From Ktedonobacterales bacterium (lineage in GTDB: Bacteria; Chloroflexota; Ktedonobacteria; Ktedonobacterales; DATBGS01), in contig DATBHW010000060.1 of assembly GCA_036557285.1 (NCBI GenBank), forward strand, positions 62,001-126,000: 64,000 bases of DNA, read 5' to 3'. This document shows positions 44,509-52,880 of the stretch, piece after piece (positions within the stretch are counted from its first letter, which is position 1; each line of letters opens with the position of its first letter). The position numbers and the translations under genes are program-made. Under the pieces are notes generated by a model, which was not told the DNA's origin, searched no databases, and worked only from the letters and a program-made list of their open reading frames with translations.

Positions 44509-45447
44509 ATGCGTTTGGACGCCGCTCTTGTTGAATTGGGATTCTCCAAAGACTGGACACCAGCCTCGCGCAAATGGTTCACGGGCCGCATACGCACCTT
44601 CATCACGTGGGCCGAAGGGCAGGGGATACACGACATTGAGGATGTGACGGCTCCGTTAGTCCGCCGCTACGTCGAGTACCGCCGCACCACCCCCTCCAAA
44701 TACGGAAAACCCCTCAGTTCTTGGACACTTTATGGTCATGTACTGGCGATCAAAGACCTGCTGAATTGGGCTGTTCGTGAAGACCTGCTGGACGAGAAGA
44801 TCGTCAAGCGGATAGAACGCCCCAAGCGTGACCAGAAGGTGATCGCCGTCTTCAACCCACGCCAGATTGATCTGCTCTTTGCCGCCTGTGAGCAAGGAGA
44901 AAATCAGGAACAGATCGCACGTGATAAGGCTATCCTGGCAGTCCTGATCGACACAGGCATCCGTGCCAACGAACTATGTACCCTCACGCGCGATAGAGTC
45001 TATTTTGCCGATGGCGAAGCCTGGATACTTGTCAATGGCAAAGGCAGGAAGCAACGAGAAGTGGGCCTGGGGAACCACACGCGCAATCTCCTTCATCGTT
45101 ACCTCCACCGCTATCGCCGTGCCTCGCGCGAGATGCCGTATGTGTTCGTTGCCAAGGGGGATAAGCCGCTGACACCGGAAGGGTTGGACAGACTACTCTA
45201 TCGCCTGCGCGACCGGGCGGGCAGAGAACATTTTCAAGGAGTGCGCGTATCGGCCCATACTTTTCGCCATCATTACGCTGTCAGCTACCTGCAAAACGGT
45301 GGGGACGTATACAAGCTCAGCCGATTGCTGGGGCATAGCACCGTCGCTGTAACCGATGGCTATCTCAAAGCCTTCACCTCGAAAGATGCCAGAAGCGGGA
45401 ATAACTCCGTGTTGGATGCAACTAAGCAGAATAGGAGTCGGACATGA
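44509..45447 (+). CDS. int: Tyrosine recombinase/integrase
   Basis: 312-residue tyrosine recombinase of the Xer type, expected to join att sites of the island. An N-terminal SAM-like DNA-binding domain (about 10-100) precedes the catalytic domain. All catalytic residues are present: Arg in DTGIRANELCTL, Lys in VNGKGRKQREV, His-x-x-Arg in SAHTFRHHYAVSYL, His in LLGHSTVAV, Tyr in DGYLKAF. AAAGGAT lies before ATG 44509, only 57 bases beyond attL. It follows tRNA-Cys without a terminator, so in the integrated state it may be transcribed from the tRNA promoter. Confidence 0.92.
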   Translation: MRLDAALVELGFSKDWTPASRKWFTGRIRTFITWAEGQGIHDIEDVTAPLVRRYVEYRRTTPSKYGKPLSSWTLYGHVLAIKDLLNWAVREDLLDEKIVKRIERPKRDQKVIAVFNPRQIDLLFAACEQGENQEQIARDKAILAVLIDTGIRANELCTLTRDRVYFADGEAWILVNGKGRKQREVGLGNHTRNLLHRYLHRYRRASREMPYVFVAKGDKPLTPEGLDRLLYRLRDRAGREHFQGVRVSAHTFRHHYAVSYLQNGGDVYKLSRLLGHSTVAVTDGYLKAFTSKDARSGNNSVLDATKQNRSRT

Positions 45448-45509
45448 ACACGATCTTTCGCGGATTGTACACTCGACATTGTGAGTTCGCTTGAAAGGAA
45501 GGTTCACGC

Positions 45510-46391
45510 ATGTTAGTTTCTCAGGCCATCGAGCAGTACAAAGGAACACTTTCGCCCGAAACATCGGCATCTCATCTCAACTTGCTCACTGCCTTTGCAA
45601 AACGGTTCGAAGAACGAGAATTGGAGGAGCTTGAGGCTGATGACATCCCTCACTTCGCCGCAACACGTACTCCTCGCCGACCGTTTGCGCCGCGCCCCTA
45701 CCGCATGATTTATGACCACACTCGGTTTCTCAAGGAGTTTCTCGCCTGGTGCGCCAAAGAAGGGTTCGTCTCAGAAACACTGCCCAATAACGTTGAGTTA
45801 CCAGAGATCGATGATGTCGAGGTGGTCGAGGTGCTGACTCATGAACAGATTCGCCGCCTGCTCGCAGCCTGTAAGAAGGAGGCCACTTTCACACAAGAGA
45901 CACGCGATACGGCCATTCTCTACATACTTCTGGAAACGGGCATGAGTGCTGATGAACTATGCAACTTAAAGGTGGACGACATCTTCTCCTCCGCTGACAA
46001 AATGGTCATCAGGGTCCAAGGAAGAGGAGGGCACAACGAGCGCGAGATTCCGCTTGGAGAGCGAGCCAGTGTAGCACTCCGGCATTACATCGTTGCCTAT
46101 CGCCGCAAAGCTCCTAGGGAAGAACAGCATGTGTTTATTTCATTAGAGCAGCGGGCGCTTACAGTTGATGAGCTTACACACATTCTACTTTATCTAAGAG
46201 ATAAGAGTCAGGTAGAGGGTGTTCAATGCACCATTGATACGCTGCGCCAGACGTTCGCAATGAACTACTTAAAAGAGACGAGAGATTATTTTTCCCTTGC
46301 GGTTCGAATGGGGTTGCCGGATGTGGAGAGAGTGGGGAACTTCCTTCAGGCATACCCGGAATGGACGCGCGGCAAGAATGTCTATTCATAG
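45510..46391 (+). CDS. Degenerate tyrosine-recombinase-fold protein
   Basis: 293 residues with the same two-domain build as the integrase 63 bases upstream. Most catalytic residues are gone. The Arg of GxR is Ser in ETGMSADELCNL, and the second-domain Lys region reads QGRGGHNEREI. His-x-x-Arg is Asp-x-x-Arg in TIDTLRQTFAMNYL, and the last His is absent in VRMGLPDVERVGNFL. A Tyr remains in LQAYPEW. It should bind DNA but probably not cut it. It may act as an accessory or directionality factor for the intact integrase. AAGGAAGG lies before ATG 45510. Confidence 0.8.
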   Translation: MLVSQAIEQYKGTLSPETSASHLNLLTAFAKRFEERELEELEADDIPHFAATRTPRRPFAPRPYRMIYDHTRFLKEFLAWCAKEGFVSETLPNNVELPEIDDVEVVEVLTHEQIRRLLAACKKEATFTQETRDTAILYILLETGMSADELCNLKVDDIFSSADKMVIRVQGRGGHNEREIPLGERASVALRHYIVAYRRKAPREEQHVFISLEQRALTVDELTHILLYLRDKSQVEGVQCTIDTLRQTFAMNYLKETRDYFSLAVRMGLPDVERVGNFLQAYPEWTRGKNVYS

Positions 46392-46467
46392 TGGACCATT
46401 TGAGACGAGGTGAGTCTTGTCACCCTCAAGAGAGGAAGAATCTTTGTCCAAGCTCACATATAAAACC

Positions 46468-46496
46468 TTGACTTTACCTTGATCTTGTGCTATAAT
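46468..46496 (+). promoter_or_regulatory. Consensus promoter for xis-primase genes
   Basis: TTGACT and TATAAT are 17 bases apart, the best promoter in the island, 160 bases before the small HTH gene. TTATCCAGA, one base off a DnaA box, lies about 26 bases after it (46522-46530) inside a 6-bp hairpin. So the leader may also hold a replication site. Confidence 0.75.
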
Positions 46497-46656
46497 AGTA
46501 TGTGGAAAACTTAAAAAGCAGTTATCCAGACTGCTCATCCATTGGGAAGAGGACTTTACCCCACTTGAGGAGGCGAAGCCCTTTTCTGTGTGGCGTCGGC
46601 ATCCCTGTTCGGCGCTTTTTCTCGCGTGAGCGACCAAGATAGAAAGGAGACAAGGC

Positions 46657-46839
46657 ATGGCAAAGTCGGTAGTGCAGGCGATTGGGGAGTACGTGACCAT
46701 CCAGGGCGCGGCTGAGAAGTTGGGCAGTACCTTTTGGACTGTCTATGGGTGGGTTAAACGCAATAACATCCCGACGATTCGTGTTGGCCGGACCATCATG
46801 GTTCGACTGTCTGACCTGAGCGGCTTGGCAGCACGATAA
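46657..46839 (+). CDS. Excisionase-like helix-turn-helix protein
   Basis: 60-residue winged-helix protein of the MerR-like/HTH_17 excisionase type: MAKSVVQAIGEYVTIQGAAEKLGSTFWTVYGWVKRNNIPTIRVGRTIMVRLSDL. Such proteins bend att DNA to favour excision, or regulate the element. GAAAGGAGACAAGG precedes ATG at perfect spacing. It is the first gene after the island's strongest promoter and precedes the leader ORF and primase. A hairpin just after its stop could lower readthrough. Confidence 0.82.
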   Translation: MAKSVVQAIGEYVTIQGAAEKLGSTFWTVYGWVKRNNIPTIRVGRTIMVRLSDLSGLAAR

Positions 46840-46847
46840 AAAAAGCA

Positions 46848-46875
46848 CCCCCAGCGTGCGCAAACACGTTGGGGG
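46848..46875 (+). terminator. Hairpin after the HTH gene
   Basis: CCCCCAGCGTG pairs with CACGTTGGGGG, 11 bp with one wobble and a 6-base loop. It starts 9 bases after the HTH stop codon. There is no T tract, so it may attenuate transcription into the leader ORF and primase. Confidence 0.5.
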
Positions 46876-46927
46876 CCATCTCTTGACTTCTTGGGTGGTG
46901 CCAATGGAGTCAGGAAGGAGACATCTC

Positions 46928-46993
46928 ATGAACGGCGAATCTAACGCGAAGACGAAACGCACATTGCGAAAGGAGACATCTCACTTTGAATAG
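46928..46993 (+). CDS. 21-codon leader ORF coupled to the primase
   Basis: Tiny frame MNGESNAKTKRTLRKETSHFE. Its ATG is preceded by AAGGAGACATCTC. Its 3' end repeats the same ribosome site (AAGGAGACATCTCA, 14 bases, at about 46915 and 46970), and its TAG overlaps the TTG start of the primase by eight bases. The layout implies translational coupling, so ribosomes that finish the leader can begin the primase. The peptide is basic and has no known family. Confidence 0.6.
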   Translation: MNGESNAKTKRTLRKETSHFE

Positions 46994-49226
46994 TATAACA
47001 CACACCGAAACGGAAGCACCAAATTATCCCGAACGTGCGCTCTCCTACAGCGCACGAGGCTGGCATGTCTTCCCACTTCACAGCATGCGGCGGGATGGGG
47101 TCTGCACCTGCGGCAAGCCTGACTGCCAGAACCCAGCAAAGCACCCACGCACCCAAAACGGGCTGAATGATGCAACGAGCGACCCAGAACAGATACGCCA
47201 ATGGTGGGCACAATGGCCGGATGCCAATATTGGGATACGAACAGGCGAGATCAGTGGCTTGGTGGTGGTAGACATCGATACAAGACACGGAGCTACCCTC
47301 GATACGGTTAGACCTATTCCACCAACCGCACAAGTACGGACTGGTAGTGGAGGTTGGCATTTGTACTTCCGCTACCCAGTCGGGCTGGACATCAGGAATA
47401 GCAATTCAAAGATTGCCAAGGGCGTAGATATTCGTGCCAACGGAGGATATGTGGTTGCTCCACTCAGCTTGCATCAATCTGGCAGCCGCTATGAATGGGC
47501 AGGTGATGGGCTGGTGTCTCTGGCAGATCTACCCCCACATCTCCTTCAGAAGATCACCGCCAAGAAACAACGCGATACCACAGCCGCAGAAGGCGACGAA
47601 ATACCAGAAGGGCAGCGGAATAGCACCCTTGCAAGGATGGCCGGGAACATGCGGCATGCTGGTTTTGATGAGGAAGCCATCCTAGCTGCCTTGAAGGCAA
47701 CGAATGAAAACAGGTGCGACCCGCCGCTAGATGATGCTGAAGTGGAGCGTATCGCTGCCAGCATCTCCCGCTACGAGCCAAACCAGCAGTGGCAATTCAG
47801 CGCCCAAGATGACAGCGTGAAAGCCATCATCGAAGAAGATAGACTTTACACCGATACAGGCAACGCGCTCAGGCTTGCACAGATGTTCGGTGGTAAGCTG
47901 CGCCATACGAAGGAGTGGGGTTGGCTGGTATACGAGAATGGCAGATGGGTACAAGATGCCGAGAAACAGGCACGTGGCTTTGCCATAGACTCCATCAACG
48001 ACCTGATGAAAGAGGCACTCACTACCCAGGACAGAAACCGAAGCAACTTGCTCCGCGCCCATGCGCAGCGTTCTTATTCCAGCGGCAGGTTGAAAGCGAT
48101 GCTTGAGATAGCAGCAGGTCTACCAGGGATTGCAGCGCATGTACAAGATTTTGACAGCGACCCATATCTGCTGAACATCCGTAACGGCACGATCAACCTG
48201 AGAACTGGCAAGCTGCAACCACACAATCCGGCAGATTTGCTCATCAAGCAGGCGAATGTTGACTTTGACACAGCAGCCATAGCCCCTCGTTTCGAGCAGT
48301 TCATTAAGGAGGTATTTGGGGACAGCCAAAACCTCATCAACTACATCCAGCGTGTGATCGGCTATGCGCTTGTGGGGCAGAACAAGGAAGAAGTGTTCTT
48401 TATGGCGTATGGGACGGGGGCGAATGGGAAATCAACCTTGTTTAGCGTGGTGTCCAGCATCTTGGGAGACTACGCCCAGCCTTTGAAGGCAGATTCGCTG
48501 ATGAAACAACCACATGGAAGGAATAGCCAAGCAGCAGACCCAGAGCTAGCCGCATTGGTGGGGGCCAGGTTGGTAACAGCCTCTGAACCTTCAGAGAACC
48601 GGCTGGATATGGGCCGAATCAAGGAGCTAACTGGCGGTGAGACAATGCAGGTACGTGAGCTACACAAAGCCCCGTTCAAGTTCCGTCCTGGGTTCGCACT
48701 TATCCTATCCACCAACGAGCCTCCCAATCTGGGTGAGTATAACGAGGCAACACGCCGACGCATGCGACTCCTGCCTTTTAATCGCACATTCACCGAGAAG
48801 GAGCGCGACCTTTACCTGAAAGAGCGACTACTGTCTGAGGCATCCGGTATTCTCAACTGGATGATTGCGGGAGCACTGGCCTGGCTGCAATCCGGTCTCA
48901 CAGAACCAGCAGAGGCACACCGGGCTACAGAGGAGTATATCGCCAGCGATGACGAATACTACGGATTCTTTAACGACGTGCTGGTTGCTGACTCCGATGC
49001 GCGTATGCTTGGTAAGCCTGCATTTGAGGCGTTCAAAGAATGGGCCAGAGACGAGGAGGTGGACACGTTCAAACTCGACATCAGGGCTTTCTACAAGCTG
49101 GTGCAGAAACGCGGCATTATGACCAGGGTCACAGGCGGCAAGACGTGCCTGCTAGGCGTGCGGATGACTAAGGGCAAGGAGGCCAACACGCCACCGGATG
49201 GAGAGCCGGAAGAGATTCCTTTCTAA
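46986..49226 (+). CDS. Primase-polymerase/SF3 helicase (P4-type replication protein)
   Basis: 746-residue replication protein. The N-terminal bifunctional primase-polymerase domain (about 10-185) includes LVVVDIDTRHG and RTGSGGWHLYFRYP, which hold the metal-binding Asp pair and a catalytic His. A PriCT-like segment follows (about 200-265). A D5-like region and the helicase then come, with Walker A YGTGANGKSTLFSV (about 478) and Walker B/C in ARLVTASEPSENRLDMGRIKELTGGE and LILSTNEPP. Start is TTG 46986 behind AAGGAGACATCTCAC. This layout is the P4-family alpha-type initiator, so the island can probably replicate itself when excised. Confidence 0.92.
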   Translation: MNSITHTETEAPNYPERALSYSARGWHVFPLHSMRRDGVCTCGKPDCQNPAKHPRTQNGLNDATSDPEQIRQWWAQWPDANIGIRTGEISGLVVVDIDTRHGATLDTVRPIPPTAQVRTGSGGWHLYFRYPVGLDIRNSNSKIAKGVDIRANGGYVVAPLSLHQSGSRYEWAGDGLVSLADLPPHLLQKITAKKQRDTTAAEGDEIPEGQRNSTLARMAGNMRHAGFDEEAILAALKATNENRCDPPLDDAEVERIAASISRYEPNQQWQFSAQDDSVKAIIEEDRLYTDTGNALRLAQMFGGKLRHTKEWGWLVYENGRWVQDAEKQARGFAIDSINDLMKEALTTQDRNRSNLLRAHAQRSYSSGRLKAMLEIAAGLPGIAAHVQDFDSDPYLLNIRNGTINLRTGKLQPHNPADLLIKQANVDFDTAAIAPRFEQFIKEVFGDSQNLINYIQRVIGYALVGQNKEEVFFMAYGTGANGKSTLFSVVSSILGDYAQPLKADSLMKQPHGRNSQAADPELAALVGARLVTASEPSENRLDMGRIKELTGGETMQVRELHKAPFKFRPGFALILSTNEPPNLGEYNEATRRRMRLLPFNRTFTEKERDLYLKERLLSEASGILNWMIAGALAWLQSGLTEPAEAHRATEEYIASDDEYYGFFNDVLVADSDARMLGKPAFEAFKEWARDEEVDTFKLDIRAFYKLVQKRGIMTRVTGGKTCLLGVRMTKGKEANTPPDGEPEEIPF

Positions 49227-49232
49227 CTCGAT

Positions 49233-49266
49233 GGGGGCTGGCCTAACGGCTGGCCCTCTCTTTTTA
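49233..49266 (+). terminator. Intrinsic terminator after the primase
   Basis: GGGGGCTGGCC pairs with GGCTGGCCCTC (11 bp with wobbles) around TAAC and is followed by TCTTTTTAT. The remaining gap to 49571 shows no gene. Confidence 0.78.
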
Positions 49267-49571
49267 TCTGGTGGGGCATTTTGGCAGGTGAGGTAGGTGG
49301 GCAACATAGGTATCTCCCTATATTTTTTACCAAAGAGAGAGTTTTAGAAAATAATAGGGAAATACCACCCTCATCCCACCTATCCCACCTATTGGTTTCC
49401 GCAGCCGGAGTGGGCGAGGGTGTGTGGTGCCTTGCTCGGCTTTTGGTTTCGCATCCACGATACGATCAGCAGGAACTCTCTTCAGTAAGCAGGCGCGTTT
49501 TTTTCCACGTTTGATGACGACATACCCCAGGCTTGACACCGGCTGTATGCTGATGGTGAGAGGAGGCGCAC

Positions 49572-50570
49572 ATGGCAAACGAGGAGCATTTGGCTATTAT
49601 CAAACAAGGAGTAGAGGTCTGGAATAAATGGCGAGAAATTCCCAAAAGATACCCAAACCTGAGCGGGGCTGACCTGAGCGGGGCTGACTTGAGAGGAGCC
49701 TGGCTGGCTCAGACAAACCTGAGTGGGGCGAACCTGAGCGGGGCTAACTTGGGCGTAGCTGATCTGTGGAGAACAGACTTAACCGACGCTGATTTGAGCC
49801 ATGTTAATCTGACCGAGACCGCTGTCACAGGAACAGGTCTGAAAGCGGCAAACTTAAGCAGAGCCATATTGACTGGAACTCGCTTTACCCGATCTGACCT
49901 GAGCCAAACCAAATGGCAGGAAGCCATTATGAGTTACGTGATCTTTGGAGATGTAGACCTCACCCAAGCTCAGGATTTAGAAACCGTAATTCATGATGGA
50001 CCATCGACGATTGGGATTGACACTATCTATCGTTCGCAGGGCCAAATTCCAGAGGTGTTCCTGCGTGGCACTGGCGTCCCCGACAGCTTCATCGACTACA
50101 TGTGCTCGCTGACGGGCAAGCCGATTGATTATTACTCCGCGTTCATCAGCTACTCCAGCAAAGATGATGAGTTCGCCAAGCGGCTCTATAACGACCTGCA
50201 AGGAGCGGGGGTGCGTTGTTGGTTCGCGCCGGAAGACCTCAAGATAGGGGACGAGACACGGACACGGATTGACGAATCGATTCGCCTGCACGACAAATTG
50301 CTGCTCATCCTCTCCGAACATTCCATTGCCAGCGCCTGGGTCCAGAAAGAGGTCGAAACAGCCTTTGAAAAGGAGCGACAGCAGAAACGGCTGATGCTCT
50401 TTCCAATTCGGCTGGATTACACAGTGATGAACACTCCCACAGCATGGGCGGCGGATATTCGTCGGATGCGCAACATTGGGGACTTCACCCGCTGGAAAGA
50501 TCACGACGCCTACCAGAAAGCCTTTGAGCGCCTGTTGCGTGACCTGAAAGCCGCCTCTACCACAACCTGA
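49572..50570 (+). CDS. Pentapeptide-repeat/TIR fusion protein
   Basis: 332 residues. About 30-140 is a pentapeptide-repeat helix (LSGADLSGADLRGAWL, NLSGANLSGANLGVADL, repeating A-[DN]-L-x-x). The C-terminal TIR domain (about 195-325) reads DYYSAFISYSSKDDEFAKRLYNDLQGAGVRCWFAPEDL, then LLLILSEHSIASAWVQKEVETAF with the Trp and the likely catalytic Glu of bacterial NADase TIRs, then FTRWKDHDAYQKAF. In bacteria TIR enzymes cleave NAD to stop infected cells. The pentapeptide part may sense or scaffold. It lies between the replication gene and the AlbA_2 gene; GAGAGGAGG lies before its ATG. Confidence 0.85.
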   Translation: MANEEHLAIIKQGVEVWNKWREIPKRYPNLSGADLSGADLRGAWLAQTNLSGANLSGANLGVADLWRTDLTDADLSHVNLTETAVTGTGLKAANLSRAILTGTRFTRSDLSQTKWQEAIMSYVIFGDVDLTQAQDLETVIHDGPSTIGIDTIYRSQGQIPEVFLRGTGVPDSFIDYMCSLTGKPIDYYSAFISYSSKDDEFAKRLYNDLQGAGVRCWFAPEDLKIGDETRTRIDESIRLHDKLLLILSEHSIASAWVQKEVETAFEKERQQKRLMLFPIRLDYTVMNTPTAWAADIRRMRNIGDFTRWKDHDAYQKAFERLLRDLKAASTTT

Positions 50571-50630
50571 TGCACCGCCGTCGGACGCTATAATCGAGGA
50601 TACCAGCAAGAGAGAGGAGGTGAGAAACCT

Positions 50631-51506
50631 GTGGAAATACCTGAAAGAGTTGATGAGTGGACACTTGATACGGTCAAGGAGGTTGTCAGGAAGCACGAGT
50701 TTGAACCAGGGCGATTCGACTACAAAGCCTACTTACAACCTGCAACCCGTACCTCTGACCCAGACCACATCCCATCAATCCGTCGGACAGTTTGCTCAAT
50801 GGCAAATGCAGGTGGTGGGTACATCCTCTTTGGGATACTTGACAGGAGCATAAAAGTCCGCTCCCCTGATGAGCGGATTGTTGGGTTTCCTCTTGGGAAA
50901 GACCTCCTCAAACAGTTTGGAGAGAAGATTCAAGCAATTCAGCCAGATGTCTACTTTGAGGCTAGCCCTGCCCCAATAAAACTTTCCGACCCAGCTAAGG
51001 GCATCTTTGTCGTTCATATCCCTACAAGCCTGCGGCGGCCACATATGGTAGAGTCAACCGGCGCATTTTATAGGCGCGGGCAAGGCGGGCATGCGGTACA
51101 AATGGGATTCTACGAGGTGCGAGATCAAATGCTGTATACCGAAGAACTCCGTCGTAAGGTGACGCTCCTTCGCCTGGTGATTGCGCAGTACCTTGCCCAA
51201 ATGGAGAAGATGAGGTATGTAGCCCATAATCAGGGCAAAGTTCGTTTCGACACGCGGCCCTTTGCGACTATCCTGGTCGATGCCTCTATTTTCTTTCCAC
51301 CATCGGATGATCTACTCAAGGATTTGCTGGACATCCCTATTGTGGCCGACAACCTTCAGGAAATCGTGGAGAGCAAAGGAGCATATCAGGCTTCCGCATC
51401 AATAGAATACGCTGAACTTTCCAATCTCTGTAACAAATGCGAACATCGTTTTAATGAGCTTTTCGGTCTATTAGGGTTTGAAGGCTGGCCACCTACATCC
51501 AGCTAA
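50631..51506 (+). CDS. AlbA_2/Schlafen-type protein
   Basis: 291 residues. The N-terminal AlbA_2 domain (about 10-125) is recognised by VKEVVRKHEFEPGRFDYKAYL and CSMANAGGGYILFGILD, then HIPTSLRRPHMVESTGAFYRRGQGG. The C-terminal half has no known fold. AlbA_2 proteins bind nucleic acid and occur in regulators and defence proteins. GTG 50631 is used, after AGAGGAGGTG. It follows the TIR gene by 60 bases on the same strand and overlaps the convergent EVE-nuclease gene by four bases. It may be the partner of the TIR protein; this is inferred from location. Confidence 0.7.
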   Translation: MEIPERVDEWTLDTVKEVVRKHEFEPGRFDYKAYLQPATRTSDPDHIPSIRRTVCSMANAGGGYILFGILDRSIKVRSPDERIVGFPLGKDLLKQFGEKIQAIQPDVYFEASPAPIKLSDPAKGIFVVHIPTSLRRPHMVESTGAFYRRGQGGHAVQMGFYEVRDQMLYTEELRRKVTLLRLVIAQYLAQMEKMRYVAHNQGKVRFDTRPFATILVDASIFFPPSDDLLKDLLDIPIVADNLQEIVESKGAYQASASIEYAELSNLCNKCEHRFNELFGLLGFEGWPPTSS

Positions 51507-52669
51507 TTCTTGGTGTTCTCTTGCTGTCCTGTTAATTGGGCAAAATCACGTTCGCTAAGCTTGCGTGCTGCCTGAACAAACCATGCCCAAGGGCTGCTGG
51601 GGTCTCTTCCTTGAAAGACATCCAGGCTGCTTCTGAGGGCCGCATCAATGACAACAGGTTGCTTCAGGTACAGCTTGACATTCTCCACGCGAAACGCCCA
51701 AGGATATTTCTCTGGCGAACGAACCTTCGGATGAGGTTTGTATTCCGGCGCTGAGGCAACTCGTGCGTGTCCAACGACCCCAGTGCCAGTCGCGTAGAAG
51801 CAAATCCAATCTCCTGGCTTGATATGTTTTCTTCCAGGCGTCCGGTCCCCAAAGGCATACACATGCTCCTGACCCACCAGGGACTGAATTACTTCCTCAG
51901 CCGTCTGTTTCTCATCATCCGTCACAGGGGTAAGCCAGTACACAACATTCTTCTGGGCTGGTGCTACGGGCGGCGCAGGTGCCTCCTCTGGTTCGGTGAT
52001 CTCTTCTGGCTTTGGTCCCGTCAGCAGGCGAGACATTAACTGGACAATGGGGTCAATCCTCGGAACTGAAGGGCGAACAACTTCAAGGAAGTCTTTGTGC
52101 GTTCCATATTGGGACATCATCTCGGCGAGTGAGAGCAGGGCATCAGTAGAAATCACCCGCAACTGGTGGGTGCGCTTCTCGCCGACAATGGCATTCTCCA
52201 GTTGAGAGACTTTCGGGTCGGGCCGTCCTACGACGTAGAGACCCAAGGCATGCTCCCAATCGGGAATCCGCTTGGCCGAAATGAGTTCGTCAATATACCC
52301 TAACAACGTTGCTGTCTTGACTGAGTACACTTCGGTTGTCTTCACCTCAACCACCATATGGAAACCAGTCGGGGAGACCCAAAGGCCATCGAAGCCAATC
52401 TGCCCCTGGACCCCCTGATAGCGCCCAAAGGTGACGGTAAACCCAAACAACTGCCCCAGGTGATTCACCAGGTCTTGAAGAGCGCGGCTGTATTGATCCC
52501 CTGATGTTCGCAAGCACTCTTCGATATAATCTCGAACCTGGCCGATCTGCTTGATATTCTCTCCAAGGTATTTGCGAAAGCGTTCTCGTGAGGTCTGCTC
52601 TCCTGCGGAATCGTCAAGCGTGCCAACGAGGGATAAAATCGTTTTGAGGTTGATGTCTGTGTTGCTCAT
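51503..52669 (-). CDS. PD-(D/E)XK nuclease-like protein with EVE domain
   Basis: 388 residues. The N-terminal part (about 60-180) has a restriction-endonuclease-like core: FDGLWVSP, then HMVVEVKTTEVYSVKT, with the Asp and Glu-x-Lys of the PD-(D/E)XK fold. A linker with acidic and Pro residues follows. The C-terminal EVE domain (about 245-365) shows GDWICFYATGTGVVGHARVAS and FRVENVKLYLKQPVV. EVE domains bind modified bases, so the protein probably restricts DNA with modified nucleotides. GAGGTGAG lies before ATG. It follows hsdM on the minus strand after 211 bases. Confidence 0.8.
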   Translation of the reverse strand: MSNTDINLKTILSLVGTLDDSAGEQTSRERFRKYLGENIKQIGQVRDYIEECLRTSGDQYSRALQDLVNHLGQLFGFTVTFGRYQGVQGQIGFDGLWVSPTGFHMVVEVKTTEVYSVKTATLLGYIDELISAKRIPDWEHALGLYVVGRPDPKVSQLENAIVGEKRTHQLRVISTDALLSLAEMMSQYGTHKDFLEVVRPSVPRIDPIVQLMSRLLTGPKPEEITEPEEAPAPPVAPAQKNVVYWLTPVTDDEKQTAEEVIQSLVGQEHVYAFGDRTPGRKHIKPGDWICFYATGTGVVGHARVASAPEYKPHPKVRSPEKYPWAFRVENVKLYLKQPVVIDAALRSSLDVFQGRDPSSPWAWFVQAARKLSERDFAQLTGQQENTKN

Positions 52670-52880
52670 TACTCACCTCGCCAATTCTTCGTGTCCCCCA
52701 CACCAAACCCGTTCCTGTCCAAAAGCGCACCCCCTGAAAATGCCCCTCATTTCCACAATCCTGGGTGCCTCAGAGTGCTTGAAAAGTGGCGCGAGCCGCA
52801 GTAACAGATTCGTTAATTTCTTTATCAGAATGCCAGGCAATCCCTCGTTAATGACCCAGAGATAGGGCTGAATTGCATCG

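Noticed and set aside
46392-46467. Possible integrase terminator after the second recombinase
   Set aside because: No clear hairpin with T tract was found in the 76 bases before the xis promoter.
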